From: an uncultured Lachnospiraceae bacterium
GTDB taxonomy: Bacteria; Bacillota; Clostridia; Lachnospirales; Lachnospiraceae
Reading direction: 5' to 3'
NCBI GenBank assembly: GCA_947630485.1
Contig: CANRHU010000016.1
Coordinates: 1 to 50,706, forward strand
Length of the DNA: 50,706 nucleotides
The notes below the pieces were generated by a model. That model searched no databases and was not told the DNA's origin. It saw only the letters and a program-made list of their open reading frames with translations. Each line of letters begins with the position of its first letter. Within the stretch, counting starts at the first letter, position 1. Shown here piece after piece: positions 7,317 through 15,531 of the stretch. The position numbers and the translations under genes are program-made.

Positions 7317-8525
7317 ATGATAGAGAAGTACAAAAAAATTCCGTTATTAACCAAACTGCTGGTTGCAATGGTAATCGGCATCCTTTTGGGCGTGATCTTT
7401 GGAGAGAAAATCAACGTGATCAAGCCCTTCGGTACTATTTTCCTGAACCTGCTTAAGATGGCCGCTCTTCCGCTGATCGTCGTAAACCTGATTTCCGGTA
7501 TCGCGCAGCTGGACGACCCGAAGATTTTCGGCCGCGTAGGCGTTAAGATCATGTTCTATTACGCCTGCACAACCGTGATCGCTATCACCCTGGGCATCGT
7601 GATGGGCTCCATCCTTCAGCCAGGCAAGGGCTTTGTCCTTCAGGGCGAATATGACCAGGCGATCGCTACAATCCCCTCGCTGGGAGATACGATCATCAAC
7701 CTGATCCCGTCCAACATCTTCGCTTCCCTGTCCGCAGGCCAGTTTGACCAGATCGTGGTATTCAGCGCCTTTGTAGGTATTGCGGTGCTGTTTGTCAAGC
7801 CGGAAGACCGCGCCGTCATAAAACGCGGAGTCGACAGTCTGGCTAACCTTTTCAACCGTCTGGTTGGTATTATCATGGGTTATGCTCCCATTGGCATCTG
7901 CGCACTGATGGCCTGCACAGTCGGAACCTACGGGCCTCAGCTTGGCGGCTTCCTCGCAAAATACCTGGGCGCTTCCTACACCTGCGTACTGGTACAGATC
8001 GTAATTTACGGCATTCTGCTTACTGTTTTCGGAAAATGCAATCCGTTCTGGTTCCTTAAGAAAGCCTCTCCTCTTATGGTAACCGCACTGGGCACCAGCT
8101 CCAGCCTGGCCTGCGTACCTGTAGGCATCGAATGCGCAGACAGCATGGATGTGCCTCGTTCCGTGTCAGGCTTTACGGTTCCTCTTGGTTCCCAGGTAAA
8201 TAAGGACGGCAACGGCATGATGCTGGCTATCTCCTTCCTCTTTGCGGCACAGGCCGTAGGCGCACCTGTAACCATGGACATGATCATCCGCGCTATCCTG
8301 ATCTCCCTGATCCTGACAACCGGCGCGGGCGGCGTACCTGGCGGCGGAATCGTGACCATCGCTATTGTAGTAGATACGTTCGGGCTTCCTCTGGAGGTTG
8401 TCGGTATCATCTCCGGTATTTTCGCCCTGATCGACATGGTCTACACGATGATGAACTGCTTAGGCGATCTCGTCGGAACTTACATCGTGGCGCAGTCGGA
8501 AAAGAGGCATATAAAGAAAGCTTAG
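7317..8525 (+). CDS. SLC1/DAACS-type amino acid:cation symporter with altered binding site
   Basis: 402 residues from ATG 7317 (AGGAGG with 9-nt spacing; ATG 7311 is too close). About eight hydrophobic segments plus the two family hairpins: SSSLACVP (HP1) and GGVPGGG (HP2). Aligned by eye to GltPh, the TM8 segment DMVYTMMNCLGD keeps the Asp that binds the substrate amino group (Asp394) but has Tyr in place of Arg397, which binds the side-chain carboxylate; Asp390 is Phe; the NMDGT motif reads NKDGN. It is therefore unlikely to prefer aspartate or glutamate; a neutral or unusual amino acid is more probable (inference). Last gene of the operon, followed by a terminator. Confidence 0.88.
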   Translation: MIEKYKKIPLLTKLLVAMVIGILLGVIFGEKINVIKPFGTIFLNLLKMAALPLIVVNLISGIAQLDDPKIFGRVGVKIMFYYACTTVIAITLGIVMGSILQPGKGFVLQGEYDQAIATIPSLGDTIINLIPSNIFASLSAGQFDQIVVFSAFVGIAVLFVKPEDRAVIKRGVDSLANLFNRLVGIIMGYAPIGICALMACTVGTYGPQLGGFLAKYLGASYTCVLVQIVIYGILLTVFGKCNPFWFLKKASPLMVTALGTSSSLACVPVGIECADSMDVPRSVSGFTVPLGSQVNKDGNGMMLAISFLFAAQAVGAPVTMDMIIRAILISLILTTGAGGVPGGGIVTIAIVVDTFGLPLEVVGIISGIFALIDMVYTMMNCLGDLVGTYIVAQSEKRHIKKA

Positions 8526-8573
8526 CCAAAATGCATTCCTGCAGAATACAGCTGCTTTTCTATAATGAACCGA

Positions 8574-8609
8574 GAGCGCAGGCGGTTGATCCGTCTGCGC
8601 TCTTCTGAT
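8574..8609. terminator. Terminator after the symporter gene
   Basis: 12-bp stem GAGCGCAGGCGG (8574-8585) / CCGTCTGCGCTC (8591-8602) with one G-T wobble, 5-nt loop, then TTCTGATTT. It lies between convergent genes and may serve both. Confidence 0.75.
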
Positions 8610-8675
8610 TTCCATGCAAACGGAGCGCCAGAAACGCGTTTTTTGTATTTCCATGCAGAAAGGGTGCCGGTGGCC
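8607..8675 (-). repeat. Tandem pair of a 39-bp-period dispersed repeat
   Basis: On the minus strand GCATGGAAAT occurs at 8656-8647 and again at 8617-8608, exactly 39 bp apart, each preceded by a CCGGCNC- or GGCGCTCC-type block. The same motif with the same 39-bp period recurs at 33266-33334, and single copies sit after pckA, the DUF885 gene and the anti-sigma gene. Confidence 0.7.
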
Positions 8676-8680
8676 TTAAG

Positions 8681-10126
8681 TCACGTTCCCGAACAGTTCC
8701 GGGACAACCGCCCGCGCCGGCCTCCATGTTTTTCACGGAACGCCGGCAGCGCCGCCATTCCCAGATCCGTCACCGGCTTTACCCATTTGCCGGAATACAG
8801 ATGAATCTGCATCAGGACATACCGCACAGGCTCATCGATATAGCAGCAAATAAAGATCACCCAGTAAGGCAGCTTCAGCACAAAACCGCTGCCCAGCACG
8901 CAAGGCAGCACCATGACGTACATAAACACGATCTCCAGAACTGTCCCATACACCGCGTCACCGGACGCCCGATAGGTGTCGTTCTGCATCCAGTTGCCCA
9001 TGCGGATCACGGATACCACCGCGTAAATCAGAAGCATCCGGAAGCCCGCCAGATAGGACTCGCCGGACAGGCTCATGGCCGTCAGAAGCGGCTTATGCAC
9101 AAGGATCACCAGCAAATCCGCCACAAAAATCACGCCGCTGCACATGTACACCAGCCGCTTCGCCCGCTCAAAGGCCGTATCCAGCTCTCCCGCGCCGACG
9201 CATTTGCCCACAAGAATCGATGCGGCGTTGGAGAATCCGGCAAAAAAGCCGATGATCAGTCCCTCCAGCGTGCGGAAAACGGCCAGCGCCGCGATCACGT
9301 GCTCCGGCTGGCGCCCCAGCGTCACATTGATCAGCATGTTGGCGACACCGATCAGCACTTCATTGCAGATAATCGGAAAACATTTGACAAAATACGCTTT
9401 CAGCTGCCGTCCATTCCACTTAAAATGCCCCCGCACCCGAAACAGATACGGATACCCAGTCCCCCACGCCAGCAGATAAATCATGATCACGTTCACTGCC
9501 GCCGCGCAGGTCGTGGCCAGGGCAGCGCCGCGGATACCCATCGCAGGCAGCCCGAAATGTCCGTAGATGAAGACCCAGTTCAGCACCAGGTTCGTCGCCA
9601 CCGAAGCGATGGATGCAACCATCGGAATCCGAACCCGCTCTGTGGCCCGCAGAAGGCAGCTCATGGCCATGGAAAGAATCTGCAGAAAATACGCCGCTCC
9701 CACGATATGCAGATACTGGACGCCAATCTCCTGAATCGCCGTTTTGTCCGTATAGAGACGCATGATCTGTTCCGGCGCGAAGATTGCCAGGCAGCCGAAA
9801 ACCGCTGCCACCGCCATCATGCACATAAGCGTCATGCCATAGGAACGCTCAATGCCGTCGTCTTCCTTAGAGCCCCAGTACTGGGAAATAAAAAGCATTC
9901 CGCCCCCGACAAAGCCCCAGTAGCCGGAAAACATAAGCGACGAGAACTGGGCGCAGAGGCCCAGGGCCCCCACTGACAGTTCGCCAAGGGGCGCCACCAT
10001 CATGGTATCGATCATGCTGGCCGTGGTCGTCAGAAGGTTCTGCAGGGCGATGGGGATCGCCACCGACGCCAGGCTCGGCAGAAACGTACGCCAGGGAAAA
10101 GATTGTTTCTTTTGTTTCTGTGACAT
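8681..10126 (-). CDS. MATE family multidrug efflux transporter
   Basis: 481 residues with about twelve hydrophobic segments in two related halves. The N-terminal half has the MATE look: ALQNLLTTTASMIDTMMVAP near residue 30, then GYWGFVGGGMLFISQYWG; FSNAASILVGKCVGAGE is the corresponding segment of the second half. MATE exporters move cationic drugs or metabolites out in exchange for Na+ or H+. The start is the ATG at 10126, which has GGAGG 9 nt upstream; an in-frame ATG at 10141 overlaps that site. Transcribed alone from a promoter at 10201-10229, divergent to pckA. Confidence 0.9.
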   Translation of the reverse strand: MSQKQKKQSFPWRTFLPSLASVAIPIALQNLLTTTASMIDTMMVAPLGELSVGALGLCAQFSSLMFSGYWGFVGGGMLFISQYWGSKEDDGIERSYGMTLMCMMAVAAVFGCLAIFAPEQIMRLYTDKTAIQEIGVQYLHIVGAAYFLQILSMAMSCLLRATERVRIPMVASIASVATNLVLNWVFIYGHFGLPAMGIRGAALATTCAAAVNVIMIYLLAWGTGYPYLFRVRGHFKWNGRQLKAYFVKCFPIICNEVLIGVANMLINVTLGRQPEHVIAALAVFRTLEGLIIGFFAGFSNAASILVGKCVGAGELDTAFERAKRLVYMCSGVIFVADLLVILVHKPLLTAMSLSGESYLAGFRMLLIYAVVSVIRMGNWMQNDTYRASGDAVYGTVLEIVFMYVMVLPCVLGSGFVLKLPYWVIFICCYIDEPVRYVLMQIHLYSGKWVKPVTDLGMAALPAFREKHGGRRGRLSRNCSGT

Positions 10127-10200
10127 AGATAATGCCTCCATATTTGTGCCGCGTCTCCGGGCCGCCGCAACTGCGTTCCGGCACTCTTACGGCTCTCCCG

Positions 10201-10229
10201 ATGTTATCACATTTTTTCCTTAACATCAA
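10201..10229 (-). promoter_or_regulatory. Promoter of the MATE gene
   Basis: Minus strand TTGATG (10224-10229), 17-bp spacer, TAACAT (10201-10206). Confidence 0.55.
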
Positions 10230-10306
10230 CTGCCTGATTTCTAATTTCATGGTGAATTTTTCACGGCTTGTCCACTGCCTTGTACCTTTTTTTCAGATCC
10301 TTGCAT

Positions 10307-10330
10307 GATTGTACTAAAATTTGAACAATC
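10307..10330. promoter_or_regulatory. Inverted repeat upstream of the pckA promoter
   Basis: GATTGT (10307-10312) and ACAATC (10325-10330) separated by 12 bp, ending 14 bp before the pckA -35 box. Candidate operator for control of gluconeogenic or fermentative PEP carboxykinase; no regulator is identified. Confidence 0.4.
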
Positions 10331-10343
10331 TGGCAAAATGTAG

Positions 10344-10371
10344 TTGATTTTCTTGCCTTATCATGTATAAT
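10344..10371 (+). promoter_or_regulatory. pckA promoter
   Basis: TTGATT (10344-10349), 16-bp spacer, consensus TATAAT (10366-10371); about 95 bp of leader before the ATG, with an AAAGAGG ribosome site. Confidence 0.75.
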
Positions 10372-10466
10372 ATATGAATAGTGGAAGGTTTGGTCTTGTA
10401 TACCAGGACTTATCACATAGCAACCTACCAACCATATATTTTCAAAGAAAAGAGGTATGATGTAAC

Positions 10467-12071
10467 ATGGCAACTCCAGATTTAACCAAGTATGGCATCA
10501 CTGGAACCACTGAGATCGTTTACAATCCCTCCTACGAGTATCTGTTCGAGGCAGAGATGGATCCCACACTGGAAGGCTACGACAAGGGACAGTTAAGCGA
10601 ACTGGGCGCGGTGAACGTTATGACCGGCGTTTACACCGGACGGTCCCCCAAAGACAAGTTCATCGTCATGGATGAGAATTCCAAGGACACCGTATGGTGG
10701 ACTTCCGACGCTTACAAGAACGACAACCATCCGGCTTCCGAGGAGACCTGGAAGGCCGTTAAGGATCTGGCCGTCAAAGAGCTGTCCAACAAGAAGCTGT
10801 ATGTTGTGGACGCGTTCTGCGGCGCCAACAAGGACACCCGCATGGCGATCCGCTTCATCGTAGAAGTGGCATGGCAGGCTCATTTCGTAAAGAACATGTT
10901 CATCCAGGCTTCTGAGGAAGAGCTTGAGAACTTCGAGCCGGATTTCGTCATCTACAACGCTTCCAAGGCGAAGGTAGAGAACTACAAGGAACTGGGCCTC
11001 AACTCTGAGACCGCGGTCGTCTTCAATATCACCAGCCGTGAGCAGGTCATCCTGAATACCTGGTACGGCGGCGAGATGAAGAAGGGCATGTTCTCCATGA
11101 TGAACTACTACCTGCCGCTGCAGGGCATCGCTTCCATGCACTGCTCCGCGAACACCGATATGAACGGCGAGCACACCGCGATCTTCTTCGGTCTGTCCGG
11201 CACGGGCAAGACCACCCTGTCCACCGACCCGAAGCGTCTGCTGATCGGCGACGACGAGCACGGCTGGGACGACAAGGGCGTCTTCAACTTCGAGGGCGGC
11301 TGCTACGCAAAGGTTATCAACCTGGACAAGGAGTCCGAGCCCGACATTTACAACGCGATCAAGAGAAATGCTCTTCTGGAGAACGTAACTCTGGACGAGA
11401 ACGGCAAGATCGATTTCGCTGACAAGAGCGTCACCGAGAACACCCGCGTGTCCTACCCGATCAACCATATCGAGAAGATTGTGCGCCCGGTTTCCGCAGC
11501 TCCGGCAGCTGAGAACGTGATCTTCCTGTCCGCCGACGCGTTTGGCGTGCTTCCGCCTGTATCCATCCTGACCCCGGAGCAGACCCAGTACTACTTCCTG
11601 TCCGGCTTCACGGCAAAACTGGCCGGCACAGAGCGCGGCATCACCGAGCCGACACCGACCTTCTCCGCATGCTTCGGCCAGGCATTCCTGGAGCTGCATC
11701 CGACCAAGTACGCAGAAGAACTGGTCAAGAGAATGGAAATGAACGGAGCGAAGGCTTACCTGGTGAACACCGGCTGGAACGGCACCGGCAAGCGTATCTC
11801 CATCAAGGACACCCGCGGCATCATCGACGCGATCTTAGACGGCGACATCAAGGGCGCTCCGACCAAGAAGATTCCGTACTTCAACTTTGAAGTACCGACT
11901 CAGCTCAACGGCGTAGACACCGGAATTCTCGACCCGCGCGACACCTATGCGGATCCGTCCGAGTGGGATGCGAAGGCCAAGGATCTGGCTCAGAGATTCA
12001 TCAAGAATTTCGCCAAGTACGAGACCAACGAGCACGGCAAGGCCCTGGTAGCCGCCGGCCCGCAGCTGTAA
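10467..12071 (+). CDS. pckA: Phosphoenolpyruvate carboxykinase (ATP)
   Basis: 534 residues, full length for the ATP-dependent enzyme, which interconverts oxaloacetate + ATP and PEP + CO2 + ADP; in fermentative anaerobes it often runs towards oxaloacetate for succinate or propionate formation. TGRSPKDKF is the substrate loop, GLSGTGKT (242-249) the kinase-1a P-loop, GDDEHGWDD (261-269) the kinase-2/metal motif, [11 protein letters not shown] the adenine region. Codon use is strikingly C-ending and uniform (AAG, GAG, ATC, AAC), the pattern of a very highly expressed gene. Single-gene unit with its own promoter and two downstream hairpins. Confidence 0.97.
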   Translation: MATPDLTKYGITGTTEIVYNPSYEYLFEAEMDPTLEGYDKGQLSELGAVNVMTGVYTGRSPKDKFIVMDENSKDTVWWTSDAYKNDNHPASEETWKAVKDLAVKELSNKKLYVVDAFCGANKDTRMAIRFIVEVAWQAHFVKNMFIQASEEELENFEPDFVIYNASKAKVENYKELGLNSETAVVFNITSREQVILNTWYGGEMKKGMFSMMNYYLPLQGIASMHCSANTDMNGEHTAIFFGLSGTGKTTLSTDPKRLLIGDDEHGWDDKGVFNFEGGCYAKVINLDKESEPDIYNAIKRNALLENVTLDENGKIDFADKSVTENTRVSYPINHIEKIVRPVSAAPAAENVIFLSADAFGVLPPVSILTPEQTQYYFLSGFTAKLAGTERGITEPTPTFSACFGQAFLELHPTKYAEELVKRMEMNGAKAYLVNTGWNGTGKRISIKDTRGIIDAILDGDIKGAPTKKIPYFNFEVPTQLNGVDTGILDPRDTYADPSEWDAKAKDLAQRFIKNFAKYETNEHGKALVAAGPQL

Positions 12072-12100
12072 TCCGTTTCGTATTGTTATTTCGGTTCATA

Positions 12101-12129
12101 CAGAAAGCGTGCCACTGGCACCCTTTCTG
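12101..12129 (+). repeat. Hairpin of the dispersed-repeat family after pckA
   Basis: CAGAAAG-C-GTGCC, loop ACT, GGCAC-C-CTTTCTG, followed by CATACTGACG. The right arm and the GCAT next to it match the repeat at 8647-8675 (GGCACCCTTTCTGCAT). It lies just before the strong terminator. Confidence 0.6.
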
Positions 12130-12143
12130 CATACTGACGTAAT

Positions 12144-12183
12144 CAACAGCAAAAGGGGCGCCCCGGCGCCCTTTTTGCTGTTG
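12144..12183 (+). terminator. Strong terminator after pckA
   Basis: A 19-bp stem, CAACAGCAAAAGGGGCGCC paired with GGCGCCCTTTTTGCTGTTG with one wobble, around a 2-nt loop. The T-run is inside the stem's right arm. It would work in both directions. Confidence 0.85.
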
Positions 12184-12248
12184 TTCTCTGTACAAAACTA
12201 TGTTAGAATAATGAAATAAAACAGGAAATCCGCAGAAAGGAGCATTCC

Positions 12249-13289
12249 ATGAACACAGTCACACTCGGCAAAACCGGTATCACAGTCAACAAAAACGGAT
12301 TCGGCGCGCTTCCAATCCAGCGTATCCCGAAAGAGGACGCCGTCTGCCTGCTGCGCAAAGCCTTCGACCACGGAATCACTTATTTTGACACGGCCCGCGC
12401 CTATACCGACAGCGAAGAAAAACTGGGGCTCGCCTTCGGCGGCGGCCTCCGCAATCACCTCTACATAGCTACCAAGACTACCGCTCACAACGCAGCACAG
12501 TTCTGGCAGGATCTGGAGACAAGCCTCAGACTTTTAAAGACGGATTACATCGATGTCTACCAATTCCACAATCCGTCCTTCTGTCCAAAGCCAGGAGGCG
12601 AAGACGGTCTCTACGACGCGGCGATTGAAGCGCAGAAGCAGGGCAAGATCCGTTTCATCGGTCTCACCAACCACCGTCTCTCCGTCGCTTCCGAGTGCAT
12701 TGAGAGCGGCCTTTATGCCTCACTGCAGTTTCCGTTCAGCTATCTGGCTACGGACAAGGATATTGTCATCGTCAATGCCTGCCGCGATCACGATATGGGA
12801 TTCGTAGCCATGAAAGCTCTCTCCGGCGGTCTGATCACCAACTCCGCCGCCGCTTACGCTTATCTCGCCCAATATGATAATGTGCTGCCGATCTGGGGCG
12901 TTCAGCGTGAAACGGAACTGGACGAATTCATAAGCTACATTACAGCGCCTCCCGCTATGTCGCCGGAGTATCAAGCCGTCATTGACGCGGACTTAAAACA
13001 GCTGGCGGGCGGTTTCTGCCGCGGCTGCGGTTACTGTATGCCATGTCCCGCAGGGATTGAGATCAATAACTGCGCCCGCATGTCTCTGCTGCTGCGCCGT
13101 TCTCCATCTGCCGGACATCTGTCTCCGGCCGGTCAGGAGAAAATGATGAAAATCAAAAATTGTCTTCACTGCAACCAGTGTGTCAGCCGCTGTCCCTACG
13201 GACTGAATACTCCGGAGCTTCTGGCCCGGAATTTGAAAGACTACGAAGAAGTTCTGGCCGGTAAAGAGATGACGCCGACAAATTTCTAG
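12249..13289 (+). CDS. Aldo/keto reductase with C-terminal 4Fe-4S cluster motifs
   Basis: 346 residues. The N-terminal barrel has the AKR catalytic signature FDTARAYTDSEEKLG (Asp47, Tyr52) and IATKT with the catalytic Lys. The C-terminal part carries two cysteine groups, CRGCGYCMPC from Cys257 and CLHCNQCVSRCPYG from Cys305, as in the ferredoxin-fused predicted oxidoreductases (COG1453) common in anaerobes. It would link NAD(P)H- or ferredoxin-dependent electron flow to carbonyl reduction; the substrate is unknown. RBS AAAGGAG 7 nt upstream. It ends 17 bp before the 3' end of the convergent azlD gene. Confidence 0.9.
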   Translation: MNTVTLGKTGITVNKNGFGALPIQRIPKEDAVCLLRKAFDHGITYFDTARAYTDSEEKLGLAFGGGLRNHLYIATKTTAHNAAQFWQDLETSLRLLKTDYIDVYQFHNPSFCPKPGGEDGLYDAAIEAQKQGKIRFIGLTNHRLSVASECIESGLYASLQFPFSYLATDKDIVIVNACRDHDMGFVAMKALSGGLITNSAAAYAYLAQYDNVLPIWGVQRETELDEFISYITAPPAMSPEYQAVIDADLKQLAGGFCRGCGYCMPCPAGIEINNCARMSLLLRRSPSAGHLSPAGQEKMMKIKNCLHCNQCVSRCPYGLNTPELLARNLKDYEEVLAGKEMTPTNF

Positions 13290-13306
13290 TGGCGGCCCGC
13301 TCATTT

Positions 13307-13636
13307 TCAGCGAAATACAAACTGAATCAGTATCATATAGCACACGGTGCCTCCGGCGATACTGATCAGCGTATTGCGGCGCCACAGATGCAGGAGCACG
13401 ACGGCTGCCACAGCCAGGAGCTCTGGCAGACCATGCGGCCAGACAAGCGGCGTGATACCCCGCAGACAATAGACCACCAGCATACCTATGATCGCAAAGG
13501 GCAGTACCTTACCCAAATACGTGATAAATTCAGGGGTCTTTCTCTTTCCGCCCAGAAACAGGAACGGAAGGAAGCGGAGCAGCGCCGTCACAATCGCTGA
13601 GACGGCGATCAGAATAGCTGCACGGGTGTCAGTCAT
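13307..13636 (-). CDS. azlD: Branched-chain amino acid exporter, small subunit (AzlD)
   Basis: 109 residues, four hydrophobic segments (AAILIAVSAIVTALLRFLPF, then VLPFAIIGMLVVYCL, LPELLAVAAVVLLHLW, NTLISIAGGTVCYMIL), the size and pattern of AzlD. It partners AzlC in export of branched-chain amino acids or analogues. The start at 13636 is preferred to 13642 because GGGGG lies 7 nt upstream; it overlaps the azlC stop by 8 bp, pointing to coupled translation. Confidence 0.88.
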   Translation of the reverse strand: MTDTRAAILIAVSAIVTALLRFLPFLFLGGKRKTPEFITYLGKVLPFAIIGMLVVYCLRGITPLVWPHGLPELLAVAAVVLLHLWRRNTLISIAGGTVCYMILIQFVFR

Positions 13637-14381
13637 GACCATTCCCCCTTTCTAACGCGGAGTCCGCTGCGGCGGCTCCGCCTGACAGGGGCGGCTTCAC
13701 CGGGGTATCAAGCTTTCCCCTGCCTGCCAGAAGGCACGTAAGAATCAGAAACATAGAGGGAATCAGAAACAGATCCCCGCCAAAAAGTACCAGACAAATC
13801 ACGGTGATTATGACGCCAGCGACAGCCGGGATATGGCTGTCCGCCGTCAGCCATTGTTCCACAAACACGGTCACAAACAGCGCGGTCATAGCGAAGTCAA
13901 TGCCGGCCGTGTTAAATGTTATGGCGGAACCCGCCAGCGCGCCCAAAACGCTTCCGATAATCCAGTAAATTTGGTCACAGAACGACACCAGAAAATAATA
14001 CAAATGAGGATTCGCGCCTTCCGGCGTGTCGCCGCTGCAAACCAGAGAATATGTCTCATCCGTCAAGGCAAAAATCAGATACGGTTTCTTTTTCCCCGCG
14101 CCCTTGTAGCGCTCAATCATGGAGACGCCATAGAACAGATGGCGAGCGTTGACCATCAGAGTGGCCAGCGCCGTGGAAATCACGGACGCGCCGGACGTCA
14201 GCAGACTGACCATCAGATACTGCATGGAGCCGGCGTAAATAAACACGCTCATAGCCAGGGCCCATCCCACGCCGTAACCGGCTTTTTCCGCAAGAATCCC
14301 AAAACCGAAGCCTAACACAATATATCCCGTCATGACAGGAATCGTTTTTATAATCACCTGCTTTATCAATTTGCGGCTCAT
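13629..14381 (-). CDS. azlC: Branched-chain amino acid exporter, large subunit (AzlC)
   Basis: 250 residues with about eight hydrophobic segments. GYIVLGFGFGILAEKAGYG, FIYAGSMQYLMVSLL and NARHLFYGVSM are typical AzlC motifs. It forms the main membrane subunit of the AzlCD exporter. The C-terminus is Gly/Ala/Ser-rich and hydrophilic. It starts 23 bp after the methyltransferase stop and overlaps azlD, so the three genes are probably co-transcribed. The local ribosome site GGGAGA is 11 nt from the ATG, a long spacing that may keep expression low. Confidence 0.92.
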   Translation of the reverse strand: MSRKLIKQVIIKTIPVMTGYIVLGFGFGILAEKAGYGVGWALAMSVFIYAGSMQYLMVSLLTSGASVISTALATLMVNARHLFYGVSMIERYKGAGKKKPYLIFALTDETYSLVCSGDTPEGANPHLYYFLVSFCDQIYWIIGSVLGALAGSAITFNTAGIDFAMTALFVTVFVEQWLTADSHIPAVAGVIITVICLVLFGGDLFLIPSMFLILTCLLAGRGKLDTPVKPPLSGGAAAADSALERGNGHD

Positions 14382-14404
14382 AAATCACTGTATCTCCCGT
14401 ATTT

Positions 14405-15337
14405 CTAAAATTTCTGAATTTTCGCCACGAAGAAACCTTCGTAAAGCTCGGTGGGACAAACACACAGCGTCCCCTCGATCTCCACGGGAAGCAGAGGAAG
14501 CTCTCCGGTCATCATATGCTGGATTGGAACCACCTTCGCACCCGCGCCTGGAAGCACACGCTTCAAAATCCTCTCGTTTTCCACATTCAAAACCGAGCAG
14601 GTGGAATAGACCATCTCGCATCCCGGTTTAAGCAGTTTCAGGGCCTTGCGGAGCAGTTCCTCCTGCGTTCGGACGGAACGTTCAATAAGCTCCTTTGAGA
14701 TGCCCTCATTGCGCCGCCCTCTGCAGTTTTTTTCAGCTGCAGGATCCGGCTGCAGGAAAATCGTCCCGCTTCCGCTGCATGGCGCATCCAGCAAAATCTT
14801 ATCAAAAGCAAAGAACGGATCCAGCTTCCTCGCATCCTCATTCATCACCACAACGCGCGCGGCGCCCTGCTTTTCCAGATTATATTTCAGCCGCTCCGCC
14901 CGGGCATAATTTTTCTCGCAGGCCGTGATCTGAGCCCGCCCGCCGGATAACGCCGCCATCTGTGTTGTCTTGCCGCCTGGCGCTGCCGCCATATCCAAAA
15001 TACATTCATCCGCAGACGGCTTAAGGATGAGCGGCGGAATCATAGACGACAGGCTCTGTAAATAAATCTCTCCCTTCTCGTAGAGATCCAGCCGGCGCAC
15101 CTCCGGCTCCCGCACATCCGCAAGAATCAGAGCCTCCGGACTCCAGGAAACCTCCTCCCACCGGATGCCGGCTGCCGTCAGGCATTCCTTCACATAGGCC
15201 GTCTCCACGCGCAGCGTATTCGCCCGCAGCGTCACCGGCCGCCGTTTCCGACAGCCATCCTCAATCCGCCCTGCCGTCTCCGCTCCGTACTGGGCGGTCA
15301 GCATTTCCCGCAAAAATTCCGGAATCTGTTCCGACAT
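14405..15337 (-). CDS. NOL1/NOP2/Sun-type RNA m5C methyltransferase (short form)
   Basis: 310 residues. SAM-binding DMAAAPGGKTTQM, the catalytic-cysteine motifs DAPCSGSGT and YSTCSV, and the N-terminal KRRPVTLRANTLR are characteristic of RsmB/RsmF-type 5-methylcytosine RNA methyltransferases, which use two cysteines. It lacks the C-terminal RNA-binding extension of full RsmF (about 450 residues), so whether its target is 16S rRNA or tRNA is open. The ATG at 15337 (AAGGGG, 8-nt spacing) is preferred over GTG 15346, which lies in the ribosome site. Confidence 0.9.
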   Translation of the reverse strand: MSEQIPEFLREMLTAQYGAETAGRIEDGCRKRRPVTLRANTLRVETAYVKECLTAAGIRWEEVSWSPEALILADVREPEVRRLDLYEKGEIYLQSLSSMIPPLILKPSADECILDMAAAPGGKTTQMAALSGGRAQITACEKNYARAERLKYNLEKQGAARVVVMNEDARKLDPFFAFDKILLDAPCSGSGTIFLQPDPAAEKNCRGRRNEGISKELIERSVRTQEELLRKALKLLKPGCEMVYSTCSVLNVENERILKRVLPGAGAKVVPIQHMMTGELPLLPVEIEGTLCVCPTELYEGFFVAKIQKF

Positions 15338-15401
15338 GTCGTTCACCCCTTACTTTCTGCCATCTGCCGCAGTCGGCTTCGATCTTCCCTCTAAACGGTT
15401 T

Positions 15402-15434
15402 ACAAAAGGGCTGCGACAGTTTCCTATCGCAGCC
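15402..15434 (-). terminator. Terminator after the fructokinase gene
   Basis: Perfect 8-bp stem GGCTGCGA / TCGCAGCC (15409-15416, 15427-15434); on the minus strand it is followed by CTTTTGT. Confidence 0.75.
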
Positions 15435-15531
15435 AGCGTGTCCTTAACTCTGCCTTTCCCGCTCCTCATCCTGTAATTTGCAGGGAAGCATTCCAAACGC
15501 CCCTCCTGCGCCGTTTTGTCTGTGCGGACGT

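Larger units (their letters stand above)
10127..10466. other. Divergent promoter region MATE/pckA
   Basis: 340 bp holding the leftward MATE promoter (10201-10229), an inverted repeat (10307-10330) and the pckA promoter (10344-10371). No small gene or riboswitch recognised. Confidence 0.6.

Noticed and set aside
8726..9976. Long rightward open frame antisense to the MATE gene
   Set aside because: His/Arg/Gln-rich shadow of the GC-rich MATE coding strand, no ribosome site, no motif.
10593..11699. Leftward open frame of 368 codons antisense to pckA
   Set aside because: Product of the strong codon bias of pckA; pckA is unmistakable.
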